A DNA stretch of 64,000 bases, from contig NZ_AXAY01000009.1 of NCBI RefSeq assembly GCF_000473045.1, positions 124,001 through 188,000 on the forward strand, written 5' to 3'. Origin of the DNA: Bradyrhizobium sp. WSM3983 (GTDB lineage: Bacteria; Pseudomonadota; Alphaproteobacteria; Rhizobiales; Xanthobacteraceae). The position numbers were made by a program, and so were the translations under genes. Below are positions 35,502 through 43,444 of the stretch, piece by piece. How positions within the stretch are numbered: position 1 is the first letter of the stretch; each line of letters begins with the position of its first letter. The notes below the pieces were generated by a model, which was not told the origin of the DNA, made no database searches, and saw only the letters and a list, made by a program, of their open reading frames with translations.

Positions 35502-36479
35502 GTGACAAACTCAAATCAGCATGGCGCTCTGGAAAGCGGCGCTCCAAAGGGCAATTCGGACGCATTTCGGCGGGCGTTGGGACACTTCTCCACGGGCGTA
35601 ACCATCATAACCGCCGAATCCGCGGGCGTGCGAGCGGGTATCACGGCCAACTCGTTCAATTCCGTCTCTCTCGATCCGCCTTTGGTGCTCTGGTCCGTCA
35701 AGAAGACGTCTACCAGTTGGCCCATCTTTTCGGCGGCAAAGTCGTTCGCGATCAACGTCCTCGCGTCTGACCAGGCCCAGTTGGCCTCCCAATTCGCGAA
35801 GTCAGGGACGGACAAATTCAAGGATGTTGATTGGAAGCCGGGCGCGACTGGCGCGCCGCTGTTGGCCGGGGTGACGGCCCAGTTCGAATGCACTCGCAGC
35901 GTGGAATACGAGGGCGGCGATCATCTCATCGTGGTCGGCGAGGTAAGCTACTTTGCTCGCTACGAGCGACGGCCGCTTGTGTTCACTCAAGGAAGGTTCA
36001 GCTTAGCGATCGACAACGTGGACGCGGCCCCGAGTAACGCAGGCCTGCGAGACGACCCGTATCCGACCTTTCTTACCATGTTTCGAAGAGCTTTTTTGCA
36101 AAGGGCGTCGGAGTTTCGCGAGGAGGCGCACTCGGTCGGCTTCACCATGAACGAGAGCCGCTTGATGTACCACCTTGAACTCAGTCCGGGGCTCAATCTC
36201 GAGGGGCTCGCACGCGTCTCGCTGCTAGATCTCGATGCTGCAACGGATGGAGTCGCATCCCTGGAACGGAAGGAATGGATTGGTCGCGGCGCCGGCGGTT
36301 CGTTGCAGCTAACCGTGCTTGGTCTTGAGCAAAATGCGAAACTTGGCCGCCTAGCGCACGGGGCCGAGGCCGAAAAACTGATGCGCTTCTCTGCAGCGGA
36401 AATCGGTAAGGCGCGGGAGATCATTGAAGCGTTCGGCGGCCGACTAGACAATGTGCCGGCTTATCGAGAGCCGCAATAG
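35502..36479 (+). CDS. Flavin reductase fused to a C-terminal MarR-like domain
   Basis: 325 residues from the GTG at 35502 after AAGGAGGGCAGA. Residues about 20-175 are a flavin reductase split barrel (FSTGVTIITAESAG, TANSFNSVSLDPPLVLWSV, ALNVLASD-like INVLASDQAQLASQF, LVFTQGRFS). Residues about 185-320 resemble a MarR winged helix (NESRLMYHLELSPGLNLEGL, LERKEWIGRGAGGSLQLTVL). The reductase component of Acinetobacter 4-hydroxyphenylacetate hydroxylase has this layout, with the MarR-like part sensing substrate to switch the reductase on. The following LLM gene overlaps by 1 base, so the two are probably reductase and oxygenase partners. Confidence 0.85.
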   Translation: MTNSNQHGALESGAPKGNSDAFRRALGHFSTGVTIITAESAGVRAGITANSFNSVSLDPPLVLWSVKKTSTSWPIFSAAKSFAINVLASDQAQLASQFAKSGTDKFKDVDWKPGATGAPLLAGVTAQFECTRSVEYEGGDHLIVVGEVSYFARYERRPLVFTQGRFSLAIDNVDAAPSNAGLRDDPYPTFLTMFRRAFLQRASEFREEAHSVGFTMNESRLMYHLELSPGLNLEGLARVSLLDLDAATDGVASLERKEWIGRGAGGSLQLTVLGLEQNAKLGRLAHGAEAEKLMRFSAAEIGKAREIIEAFGGRLDNVPAYREPQ

Positions 36480-37648
36480 TGAATGAAATGCAGTTAGCGG
36501 AGTCGAAACAGATGACAAATCCTCTCAGGAACAGCAACAAATTCAAACTCGGCATATTCGGAACGAACGGGAAGGGAGGTGCGCAAACCAAGGTCCCTGA
36601 ACTCTATCAGCCGACTTGGGCCAACTCCGTTCGAACCGCCCAAACGGCTGACGCCGCGGGCTTCGAGGCGATCGTAGCTTATGCGCGATGGAAGGCTTAC
36701 ATGCCGGGCAAGCCCGATCACACCAGCGGGATCGTCCTGGATCCGTTCACTTGGTGCGCCGGAATTGCGCAGGCGACCCGCTATTCGGCGATCATGCCGA
36801 CTTCACATGCACCAACGATCCATCCGATAACGTGCGCAAAGCAATGCGCCACCATCGACATCATCTCGAACGGCCGCCTGGGGTTGAACGTGGTAGGCGG
36901 ATGGAACAAGCATGAACTAGAGATGTTCGGCGCGCCGATGCGGGAGCATGACGATCGTTACGAGCAGCTCGAGGAGTGGCTGACCGTCATCAAGAAGATG
37001 TGGATGGAGACGGAGGAGTTCGACTACGAAGGCAAATTTTATCGCGTCTCGCGGGGAGCGTCGATGCCGAAGCCTGTGCAGAAGCCGCATCCACCGATCA
37101 TGAATGCAGGCGGATCGCCACGCGGTATGAAGTTCGCCTGCCAGCACGCCGACATGTGTTTCGTCATCCTGCAGTCGGACGATCCGAACGAATGGAAGCG
37201 ACAGATCGACATGTACAAAAGCACTGCGCGCTCCTTCGGGCGCGAGGTGCAGGTCTGGACCTATTGTCCGGTGGTTCAACGCGACACCCAGGAAGAGGCC
37301 GAGAATTATCTGAATTATTACGCAGTGGAAATGGAAGACGTCGAAAGCGTCGACGCATGGTCGGCCGGGGTCGGCGCCCAGTCGCAAATTGCTTCGCCGG
37401 AAAAGATGAAGGAGTTGCGGCGACGGATTGCGGCCGGTGCCGGAGGCAACATTCTGGTGGGTACCGCCGAAACGATCACGCAGAAGATGAATGGACTTTC
37501 CGACGCCGGCCTGGATGGGGTGCTATGCTCGTTCGTCGATTTCGACGATGGACTCCATCGTTTCATCTCGCAGGCGCTGCCCCTTCTGGAGCAACGAGGC
37601 CTCCGCGCGCCGTTCAAACGCACCGTCGACCGCGAAGCAGCGGCGTAA
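36479..37648 (+). CDS. LLM-class FMN-dependent monooxygenase (third, divergent type)
   Basis: About 380-389 residues; starts are possible at GTG 36479, ATG 36488 or ATG 36512. Luciferase-like features include FKLGIFGTNGKGG, AGFEAIVAYARWK, NGRLGLNVVGGWNKHELEMF (the usual GGRxGxNxVTGW region), HDDRYEQLEEWLTVIKKMW and NAGGSPRGMKFACQHADMCF. This is the SfnG/RutA/SsuD-like pattern and quite different from the two paralogues at 16478 and 23813. It closes the operon and should be served by the fused reductase upstream. Confidence 0.9.
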   Translation: MNEMQLAESKQMTNPLRNSNKFKLGIFGTNGKGGAQTKVPELYQPTWANSVRTAQTADAAGFEAIVAYARWKAYMPGKPDHTSGIVLDPFTWCAGIAQATRYSAIMPTSHAPTIHPITCAKQCATIDIISNGRLGLNVVGGWNKHELEMFGAPMREHDDRYEQLEEWLTVIKKMWMETEEFDYEGKFYRVSRGASMPKPVQKPHPPIMNAGGSPRGMKFACQHADMCFVILQSDDPNEWKRQIDMYKSTARSFGREVQVWTYCPVVQRDTQEEAENYLNYYAVEMEDVESVDAWSAGVGAQSQIASPEKMKELRRRIAAGAGGNILVGTAETITQKMNGLSDAGLDGVLCSFVDFDDGLHRFISQALPLLEQRGLRAPFKRTVDREAAA

Positions 37649-37660
37649 ACAACACAAGGA

Positions 37661-37691
37661 GGCGGCCGGCCATTGCGTATGGTCGGCCGCC
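37661..37691. terminator. Bidirectional terminator hairpin between convergent genes
   Basis: A 13-bp stem with one mismatch (GGCGGCCGGCCAT with ATGGTCGGCCGCC) closes a 5-nt loop. It lies 13 bases after the LLM stop and about 10 bases beyond the convergent methyltransferase stop. No long T-run follows on either side, but position and strength fit a shared terminator. Confidence 0.65.
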
Positions 37692-37701
37692 GAAGGGGCC
37701 T

Positions 37702-38738
37702 TTACGCTGCCATCTCTTTACGGAGCAGGGCAGCTCCTTCGACCATGGCTCGCATCTTTGCATCGGCGACCTCTCTTGAGAGATACTTCATGCCGCAGTC
37801 CGGGGCCACGACAATGCTTTCCGCCGAAACATACGGCAACGCACGCCGGATACGCGAAGCCACTTCCTCCGGAGTCTCGATCTTGTCGGTGGAGAGGTCG
37901 ATCACGCCCAGCAGGATCTTCCTTGCAACTCCTTCAGAACCGAACAATCCAGCGAAGACTGTGCCGTCTCCAAAGAGATCTGCTTGCAAGTGCAGCCTTT
38001 CAGTTGGGGTAGAAAAGAGTAGCCACTCGGTCGGGAATGGATAATCGCGGCGTATCCGAAGCAGATGTGGACGGCAGTCGTTCCAGCGACGCCGTCGAGA
38101 GCCCTATTCAGCGCGGCGAGACCATACTTTTCCGCCTCTGCAGGTCGAGCCTGCATATAGGGTTCGTCGATCTGGACGATGTCGGCGCCAGCCGCGAAAA
38201 GATCTCTTATCTCTTCGTTCACGGCTGCCGCATAGTCCATGGCGGCTTCTTCAGGCGTCGGATAGTAGTCGTTTTGCGCTTGCTGCAGCATCGTAAAGGG
38301 CCCCGGCACGGTAATCTTCACCTGCCGAGCGGTGTGGCGTTTGAGGAACTTCAAATCCTCCACCTCCACTTGGGCTATTCGGCGTATCCGGCCTACGATG
38401 CGGGGAACCGGATTTGCGTGTCCAGAGCGGTCGAGCGCAGTGCCCGGATCGTCCAAATCGATTCCTTCCAGAGCCGTAGCAAATCGGTTCGAATAACTCT
38501 CCCTCCGAATTTCTCCGTCGGTGATGATGTCAAGCCCGGCCGCCTCCTGGGCCCTGATCGCCAAGAGCGTCGCATCGTCCTGAGCCTGGCTCAAAAAAGG
38601 GCTCGAGATCCTCCACAACTCCCTGGCACGAACGCGCGGCGGAAAACGCGCGCCCAGCTTTTCGCGGTCGATGAGCCAGTCCGGCTGAGGATAGCCTCCG
38701 ACGAGAGTCGTGGGAAAGAGCACATTGCTATCATTCAT
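37702..38738 (-). pseudogene. MetE-like (cobalamin-independent methionine synthase C-terminal family) gene with a frameshift
   Basis: From an ATG at 38738 (after GGAG; an upstream ATG at 38750 is weaker) the frame gives a UROD/MetE-type barrel: LVGGYPQPDWLIDRE, DIITDGEIRRES, KITVPGPFTML, DIVQIDEPYM and VHICFGYAA. His-x-Cys in the last motif are zinc ligands. Near 37918-37925 one base is missing and the frame ends at RSCWA. The next frame continues KILLGVIDLSTDKIETPEEV and APDCGMKYL, which supplies the third zinc ligand (Cys). An intact version would have about 345 residues and could demethylate or methyl-transfer. As written the product lacks its last zinc ligand. A sequencing error is possible. 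Confidence 0.85.
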
Positions 38739-38777
38739 TTGCGGCTCCATGGATTTCTTGGACAGGCAGTTGTTTCG

Positions 38778-39548
38778 TCACAGGTAGGCCCCGTCGACAG
38801 GAAGAGCGACGCCGGATATGTAGCCGGCCGCCTCCGACACCAGGAAGTCCACCGCGGCGGCCACGTCGTCGGACGTCCCGGCGCGTCCGGAGGGATAACC
38901 TTCCAACATGCGAGCTTGCTCGTGATCCGGCAGTGCGTCGAAGCGCCCTCTGACGCGCGTGCCCGGTTGCCCGAGGATCAGTCCGGGCACGATGCAGTTC
39001 ACTGTGATGCCGTCCTTGCCGACGTCCTTGGCGAATTGTGAGGTGAATCCGATCAGGGCGGCCTTCGCGGTCGCATAGGCTAGACGCCCCGGCACCGTGG
39101 TGGGGGGTCCTTTTTCCCCGAACGCCAGAATGGACGAGAAGTTGACGATGCGTCCGAAGCCTCGCTCCCTCATCCCAGGCGCCACGGCTTGCGAGAACAG
39201 GAAAGTACTGGTCACATTGAGAGCTATGACATGATTCCAAAGCTCTAGATCGATGTCTTCGATCCCGAGCGTGCGTTTGGGGCCTCCACCGCCAGCGATG
39301 TTGATGAGCGTGTCGACCATCCCGAAACAGGTGAGCGCTTTGTCGACCGCGCCCTTCACCTCATGAGGGTTCGTTACGTCCGCAACGAAGGAATGGACGG
39401 CTGCTTTTGCGGTCGCGGCAACGACTTCCTTCAGGGCCTCTTCATCTCGATCCACGAGGAGAATGTTGAAGCCAGATGCAACCAGTTTTTGAAGGGTGGC
39501 TCGGCCGATTGCACCAGCGGCCCCCGTTACGATGGCAGAACGCTCCAT
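38778..39548 (-). CDS. SDR-family oxidoreductase
   Basis: 256 residues: TGAAGAIGRATLQKL at residues 8-22, NIAGGGGP, the catalytic Ser in VNFSSILAF, YATAKAALIGF, and CIVPGLILGQPG. It is co-directional with and just upstream of the MetE-like gene (about 40 bp), and downstream of the IclR gene. An IclR-type palindrome at 39626-39641 lies 78 bp before its start, so it is likely a member of the local regulon. Confidence 0.88.
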   Translation of the reverse strand: MERSAIVTGAAGAIGRATLQKLVASGFNILLVDRDEEALKEVVAATAKAAVHSFVADVTNPHEVKGAVDKALTCFGMVDTLINIAGGGGPKRTLGIEDIDLELWNHVIALNVTSTFLFSQAVAPGMRERGFGRIVNFSSILAFGEKGPPTTVPGRLAYATAKAALIGFTSQFAKDVGKDGITVNCIVPGLILGQPGTRVRGRFDALPDHEQARMLEGYPSGRAGTSDDVAAAVDFLVSEAAGYISGVALPVDGAYL

Positions 39549-39625
39549 TTTTTCCTCGCGTGTAGTCTAGCGAGAGCGAAGCTTTTCACGAATTGCACCG
39601 ATCGTCAATTTATGATGCGACTGTA

Positions 39626-39641
39626 TCGCATTGCAATTCAA
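39626..39641. promoter_or_regulatory. Copy 1 of the IclR-linked palindrome
   Basis: TCGCATTGCAATTCAA sits in front of the minus-strand SDR gene and overlaps the last bases of the IclR gene. It shares the core CATTGCAATTC with the copy at 42176-42191 and the ATTGCAAT centre with the perfect copy at 40521-40536. The preceding TGTAT extends the match to the 42176 copy. Confidence 0.6.
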
Positions 39642-40435
39642 GCCGACGAAATGGCGCGAGCTGCGTGGACTGCGAGGGGAGCGAACCGTTTTTCGAAATC
39701 GGCCGGTGTCCATTCGGCTAGGGAGCCTGCGACATGAACCGCCCCGACGGGCTCGCCGGTGTCATCCAAGATGGCGACGCCGCACGCGATTTCGCCGACC
39801 ATCATTTCTTCGACGACGACGGCGTAGCCTGCCTCCCGGGCTTCGTGAACGCGTGTAAGGATATGCTCTTTGGCAATGGTGGTCTTCGGCGTCGCCTTGA
39901 CGAGTTCGGAGCGGTTGAGGATGTCCTTTACCTGCTCCAACGGGAGTCTCGACAACACGGCTCGACCTCCCGATGTGCAAAAGGTCGGAACGCTTCTCCC
40001 GCTGAGATATCCGTAGAGACTGTCGCGTTTGCTCTGAAGGCGGACGAGATACAACATGGCAGTATCGTCGAACAGGCTGAGATCAATTCGCTCCTGGGCA
40101 TCGCGCCTCAGCTCAGCCAGAATGGGGAGCGAGTGTGTGACGAGCGGATGTCCACGCAGATAGTCGAACGATCTCTGCAGCATCCGACGTCCCGGCCGAT
40201 GGCCAAGGCTTGTCCGCTCCAAGTATCCCAGCTTCACCATGGTATGGACCAGCCTTTGGGTGGCACTCTTGTCGAGATCCGCAGCTTCGGCCAATTCCGA
40301 TAAGGATAGAGCATTGGTGGAGTCCGCAAACCCTTCGAGTATTCTAAAAGCCTTGCCGACCGACTTTACGTAAAGCTTGTCCTCGCGATCATCCGATCGG
40401 ATCGTCTGCTTTCGTCCGGCCGTACGCTTGGCCAT
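39638..40435 (-). CDS. IclR-family transcriptional regulator
   Basis: 265 residues from the ATG at 40435, which follows GAGA; upstream codons in the same frame cover the operator region. The N-terminal winged helix includes YVKSVGKAFRILEGFADS, SLSELAEAADLDKSATQRLV and MVKLGYLERT. The C-terminal GAF-like effector domain includes VPTFCTSGGRAVLSRLPLEQ and AKEHILTRVHEAREAGYAVV. It is divergent from the amidase gene with overlapping palindromes between. It probably controls the amidase, the importer and the SDR/MetE-like genes. Confidence 0.9.
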   Translation of the reverse strand: MAKRTAGRKQTIRSDDREDKLYVKSVGKAFRILEGFADSTNALSLSELAEAADLDKSATQRLVHTMVKLGYLERTSLGHRPGRRMLQRSFDYLRGHPLVTHSLPILAELRRDAQERIDLSLFDDTAMLYLVRLQSKRDSLYGYLSGRSVPTFCTSGGRAVLSRLPLEQVKDILNRSELVKATPKTTIAKEHILTRVHEAREAGYAVVVEEMMVGEIACGVAILDDTGEPVGAVHVAGSLAEWTPADFEKRFAPLAVHAARAISSA

Positions 40436-40503
40436 TCTCTCAGTCTCCCTGTTTTTTGAACCCAGTTTGCGCCAGCGTTGACGTCGTCCGCATGGCGCGA
40501 CAT

Positions 40504-40536
40504 GATACGATCCGATCGTATCGTATTGCAATACGA
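40504..40536. promoter_or_regulatory. Overlapping perfect palindromes between the IclR and amidase genes
   Basis: GATACGATCCGATCGTATC (40504-40522) is a perfect 9-1-9 inverted repeat. TCGTATTGCAATACGA (40521-40536) is a perfect 16-bp palindrome overlapping its end by two bases. They lie 26-58 bp upstream of the amidase start and 69-101 bp upstream of the IclR start. The second palindrome recurs with variations at 39626 and 42176. Confidence 0.7.
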
Positions 40537-40561
40537 GTGAAGGAACTCAAGGGGTCGTCCA

Positions 40562-41953
40562 TTGTGCGCGCAATATAGTCCGGCCGAATTTCGGCCACTC
40601 ACCTTCCACGATGCAGTGCCTGCATTCAAGGAGGGACGAAGCAACCCACGAAAATACCTGGAGAAATGTCTGGAAGTAATTGAGGCGCGAGAGCCCGTCG
40701 TGCGTGCCTGGGTCGAGATCAACACTCAGGAAGCGAGATTGGCGGCGGATGCGTCGACAAAAAGGTACGAACAAGGCCGGGCGCTCTCAGCGATCGACGG
40801 TATGCCTATCGGAATCAAAGATCTTTTGATGACCAAGGACATGCCCACCCGCATGGGCTCTCCCCTTTACGAAAATAATTTTCCGAAGCAGGACTCGGCC
40901 TGCGTTCAAGCCCTCAGAGCGGCCGGGGCGGTCGTGCTGGGAAAGACAGTCACCACCGAGCTCGGCATGTCCCACCCTGGGCCGACCACGAACCCGTTCA
41001 GTCCCGAGCATACCCCTGGGGGATCTTCGAGCGGATCCGCGGCTGTGATTGGCGCTTGCATGGTTCCCGCCGCAATCGGAACGCAGGTCGTTGGATCCGT
41101 GATCCGCCCGGCCAGCTTCTGTGCCAATTACGCGCTTAAGCCTACGATGGGCGCCCTGAATCGTGGTGAGCGCCAAGGATTCAGCCAGAGTCACATCGGC
41201 GTCCATGCCGGCTCTCTTACGGACATGTGGCGAGTAGCTACCGAGATCGCAAAGCGCTCGGGTGGCGATCCGGGATATCCTGGGCTGTTCGGCGGACCGG
41301 AGCTCCACGCCGCCGTGCGTCCGGCCCGGCTTGTCGTGATGGAGGCGCAAGGGTGGTCCGAACTCGACGCCGATACGAGAAGCGCCTTCGAGGAGCTCTT
41401 GTCCGATCTTAGCGGGGCCGGCGTCGAAATTATTCGTCGTTCCAGCCACTCTATGGTGGAACTGTTCGAACGAGCCATCGGTGAGAGCCTGGAAATAACA
41501 CGGGACGTGTGTGCTTACGAGATGCGCTGGTCTCTCGAGAATTTGGTGCAGCAGTTCGGCGGCGGCCTAAGCGACAGCCTTACGTCGCGCCTCGACATCG
41601 CGCGACAAATGACTATCGACGACTATCGGCTGGTGCTTTCGAGGCGCGAGGCGGCGAGAACCGCGCATGCGCTGATCGCTCACATTGCCGATGCCATCAT
41701 CTCGCCGGCCTCGATCGGTCCCGCGCCGCGACTGGATAACAAGGGCGTGGATTCAGGCGTGGTGCATACGACCGGGCTTCCAAACTATAACGCCGTGACC
41801 TCGCTGCTCGGAGCACCGACGATTACGATCCCGCTGCTTGCTGTGGGCGGGCTTCCCGTGGGTATCCAGGTGGTCGGGCAGCAGCACACGGACGATCGTG
41901 TGGCGGGTATCTCCCGCTGGATCGCGGAAACAATCCCCGCGCGCTCCATTTGA
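40562..41953 (+). CDS. Amidase signature (AS) family amidohydrolase
   Basis: 463 residues from a TTG after AAGGGG. The Ser-cisSer-Lys triad is present: Lys86 in GIKDLLMTK, the cis-Ser in TPGGSSSGSAAV (about 157) and the nucleophile Ser179 in GTQVVGSVIRPASFC. The usual DTGGS is here QVVGS, a variant. The C-terminus has PTITIPLLAVGGLPVGIQVV. It hydrolyses an amide to acid plus ammonia or amine in the cytoplasm. It lies ahead of a branched-chain-type importer under the same palindrome family, so the imported compound is probably an amide. Confidence 0.9.
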   Translation: MCAQYSPAEFRPLTFHDAVPAFKEGRSNPRKYLEKCLEVIEAREPVVRAWVEINTQEARLAADASTKRYEQGRALSAIDGMPIGIKDLLMTKDMPTRMGSPLYENNFPKQDSACVQALRAAGAVVLGKTVTTELGMSHPGPTTNPFSPEHTPGGSSSGSAAVIGACMVPAAIGTQVVGSVIRPASFCANYALKPTMGALNRGERQGFSQSHIGVHAGSLTDMWRVATEIAKRSGGDPGYPGLFGGPELHAAVRPARLVVMEAQGWSELDADTRSAFEELLSDLSGAGVEIIRRSSHSMVELFERAIGESLEITRDVCAYEMRWSLENLVQQFGGGLSDSLTSRLDIARQMTIDDYRLVLSRREAARTAHALIAHIADAIISPASIGPAPRLDNKGVDSGVVHTTGLPNYNAVTSLLGAPTITIPLLAVGGLPVGIQVVGQQHTDDRVAGISRWIAETIPARSI

Positions 41954-41960
41954 CTTCTTA

Positions 41961-41985
41961 GGGACGCGCGCATGGCGTGCGTCCC
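41961..41985 (+). terminator. Terminator hairpin after the amidase gene
   Basis: GGGACGCGCGC pairs with GCGTGCGTCCC (one mismatch) around a short loop, 7 bases after the amidase stop. A pyrimidine-rich TTCCTCT follows. The importer downstream has its own palindrome and therefore probably its own promoter. Confidence 0.6.
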
Positions 41986-42175
41986 TTCCTCTGCGCAAGG
42001 GCGCCCCTGGCGCGCCGGGTTGCTTAGCTGCTCGCGATTTAGCGGTTTGTTGGCTATTCGCTCAGCACGCGCAGAGCATGGGAACTGCGGCAAAACCCCG
42101 GGCGATCCGCATAGCGTGAACCTTTTGTGTTGCAAGCCTCGTCGCGCTACGCTTTAATAAAAAAATTCGGTCGTA

Positions 42176-42191
42176 TCGCATTGCAATTCGA
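42176..42191. promoter_or_regulatory. Copy 3 of the IclR-linked palindrome, upstream of the importer
   Basis: TCGCATTGCAATTCGA lies 49-64 bp before the binding-protein gene at 42240, preceded by GTCGTA and an A-run. Flanking bases GTATCG and AATTC also match copy 1. The rest of 41986-42239 shows no gene. Confidence 0.6.
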
Positions 42192-42239
42192 ACGACGTAA
42201 CCGTCGCGTTCATCATCTTGAGCATCCAATGGAGGACCA

Positions 42240-43436
42240 ATGCGTACTCGTAGAGAGATCCTTGCCGCCGCCGCGGTCGGAGTTGCGGCACCGGCACTGC
42301 TTCGGCAGGCTTGGGCACAGCAAGACGCGATCGAAGTCGGCAGCCTCGTGTCTCTCTCAGGTACTTTCGCCAATATCGGCGAACAGGTCGACATCGGCAG
42401 CAAGGTAGCCTTCGAGTACTACAAAACCGCCGCCGGGAAACCGCTTAGATACGTGCAGTTGGACGATCAGGGGGACCCGGGGCGAGCAGTCAGGCTAACG
42501 CAGGACGCGATGCGCGATCGCGGAATCCGCTTCTTCATGAACTGCACGAACAGCGCTATCGCTTTGGCAGTCGCGAAAGAGGCTGCAAGCGGCGGAGGCG
42601 TCTATATCAACCAGGCCGGTGCCGACGAGATGACCGGTTCGCTCTGCAACAAGAATACGTTCCGGTGGCCCGTTGCGACCTATAGCGCGGTAAACACCAC
42701 CGTGCGCCCCTTCATGAAGCAATTTCCGGATGCCAAGAAGTGGTACACGATTACGGGCCAGTACGTCTTCGGCGATAGCCTTCTGAAGAATTTGAAGGAT
42801 GTGCTGGGCGAAGTCGGCGGGCAACACATCGGCAACAGCTATCATTCTCTCAGCGATCGCGAGTACAGCGGCTTCATCACGGCCGCTATCGCCGCGCAGC
42901 CGGACGTTCTATGCATCTGCAATTTCGGCAGCCAAACCATCGACGTGTTGCGGCAAGCAGTCAGCTTCGGAATGAAGCGCAACACGAAGATCCTCGTCGT
43001 TTGGTCAACCGGACTCGATCAATTCCAGTCCCTGGGTCCGGACATCTGCGAAGGCGTGTATTTCGGCGCGAATTACTGGCACGGGGTGGATGCGCCCGGC
43101 AATCGGTTGCTCACGGGCGTCATCAAGGCAAAGCTCAAAGTAACTCCGAGCTATCTGCTGACGGCCGGATGGGCCTGCACGCAGGCAACGGTCGAAGCGT
43201 TGAACAAAGCGGGCACGACCGACGTGCCTGCCGTCATCAAGGCCTTCGAAGGCCTAAGCTACGAAGGTCCGACCGGACTGGAGAAGGTTCGGGCCGAAGA
43301 TCATCAGGTCCTCAAGGACTATTATCTGTTGCTGGGGAAACCGAAAGCCAGGATGCGAGACAAGGACGACTACGTCGACGTCGTTTCGGCAGAAAAGGCG
43401 TTTCTCTCGCCCGACAAGACAGGCTGCAAGCTGTAA
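42240..43436 (+). CDS. Branched-chain-type ABC substrate-binding protein (LivK-like)
   Basis: 398 residues after a GGAGGA ribosome site. The N-terminus RTRREILAAAAVGVAAPALL with RQAWAQQ is a twin-arginine-like export signal. The mature protein shows the type 1 periplasmic fold: IEVGSLVSLSGTFANIGEQV, NSAIALAVAKEA, YVFGDSLLKNL, and GWACTQATVEALNKAGTTD. It should bind an amino-acid-like or amide solute in the periplasm and deliver it to the two permeases downstream. Confidence 0.9.
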   Translation: MRTRREILAAAAVGVAAPALLRQAWAQQDAIEVGSLVSLSGTFANIGEQVDIGSKVAFEYYKTAAGKPLRYVQLDDQGDPGRAVRLTQDAMRDRGIRFFMNCTNSAIALAVAKEAASGGGVYINQAGADEMTGSLCNKNTFRWPVATYSAVNTTVRPFMKQFPDAKKWYTITGQYVFGDSLLKNLKDVLGEVGGQHIGNSYHSLSDREYSGFITAAIAAQPDVLCICNFGSQTIDVLRQAVSFGMKRNTKILVVWSTGLDQFQSLGPDICEGVYFGANYWHGVDAPGNRLLTGVIKAKLKVTPSYLLTAGWACTQATVEALNKAGTTDVPAVIKAFEGLSYEGPTGLEKVRAEDHQVLKDYYLLLGKPKARMRDKDDYVDVVSAEKAFLSPDKTGCKL

Positions 43437-43444
43437 CCGGTCGT

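Noticed and set aside
37902..37930. Programmed ribosomal frameshift in the MetE-like gene
   Set aside because: The site lacks a recognisable slippery heptamer or downstream pseudoknot. A deletion or sequencing error is simpler.
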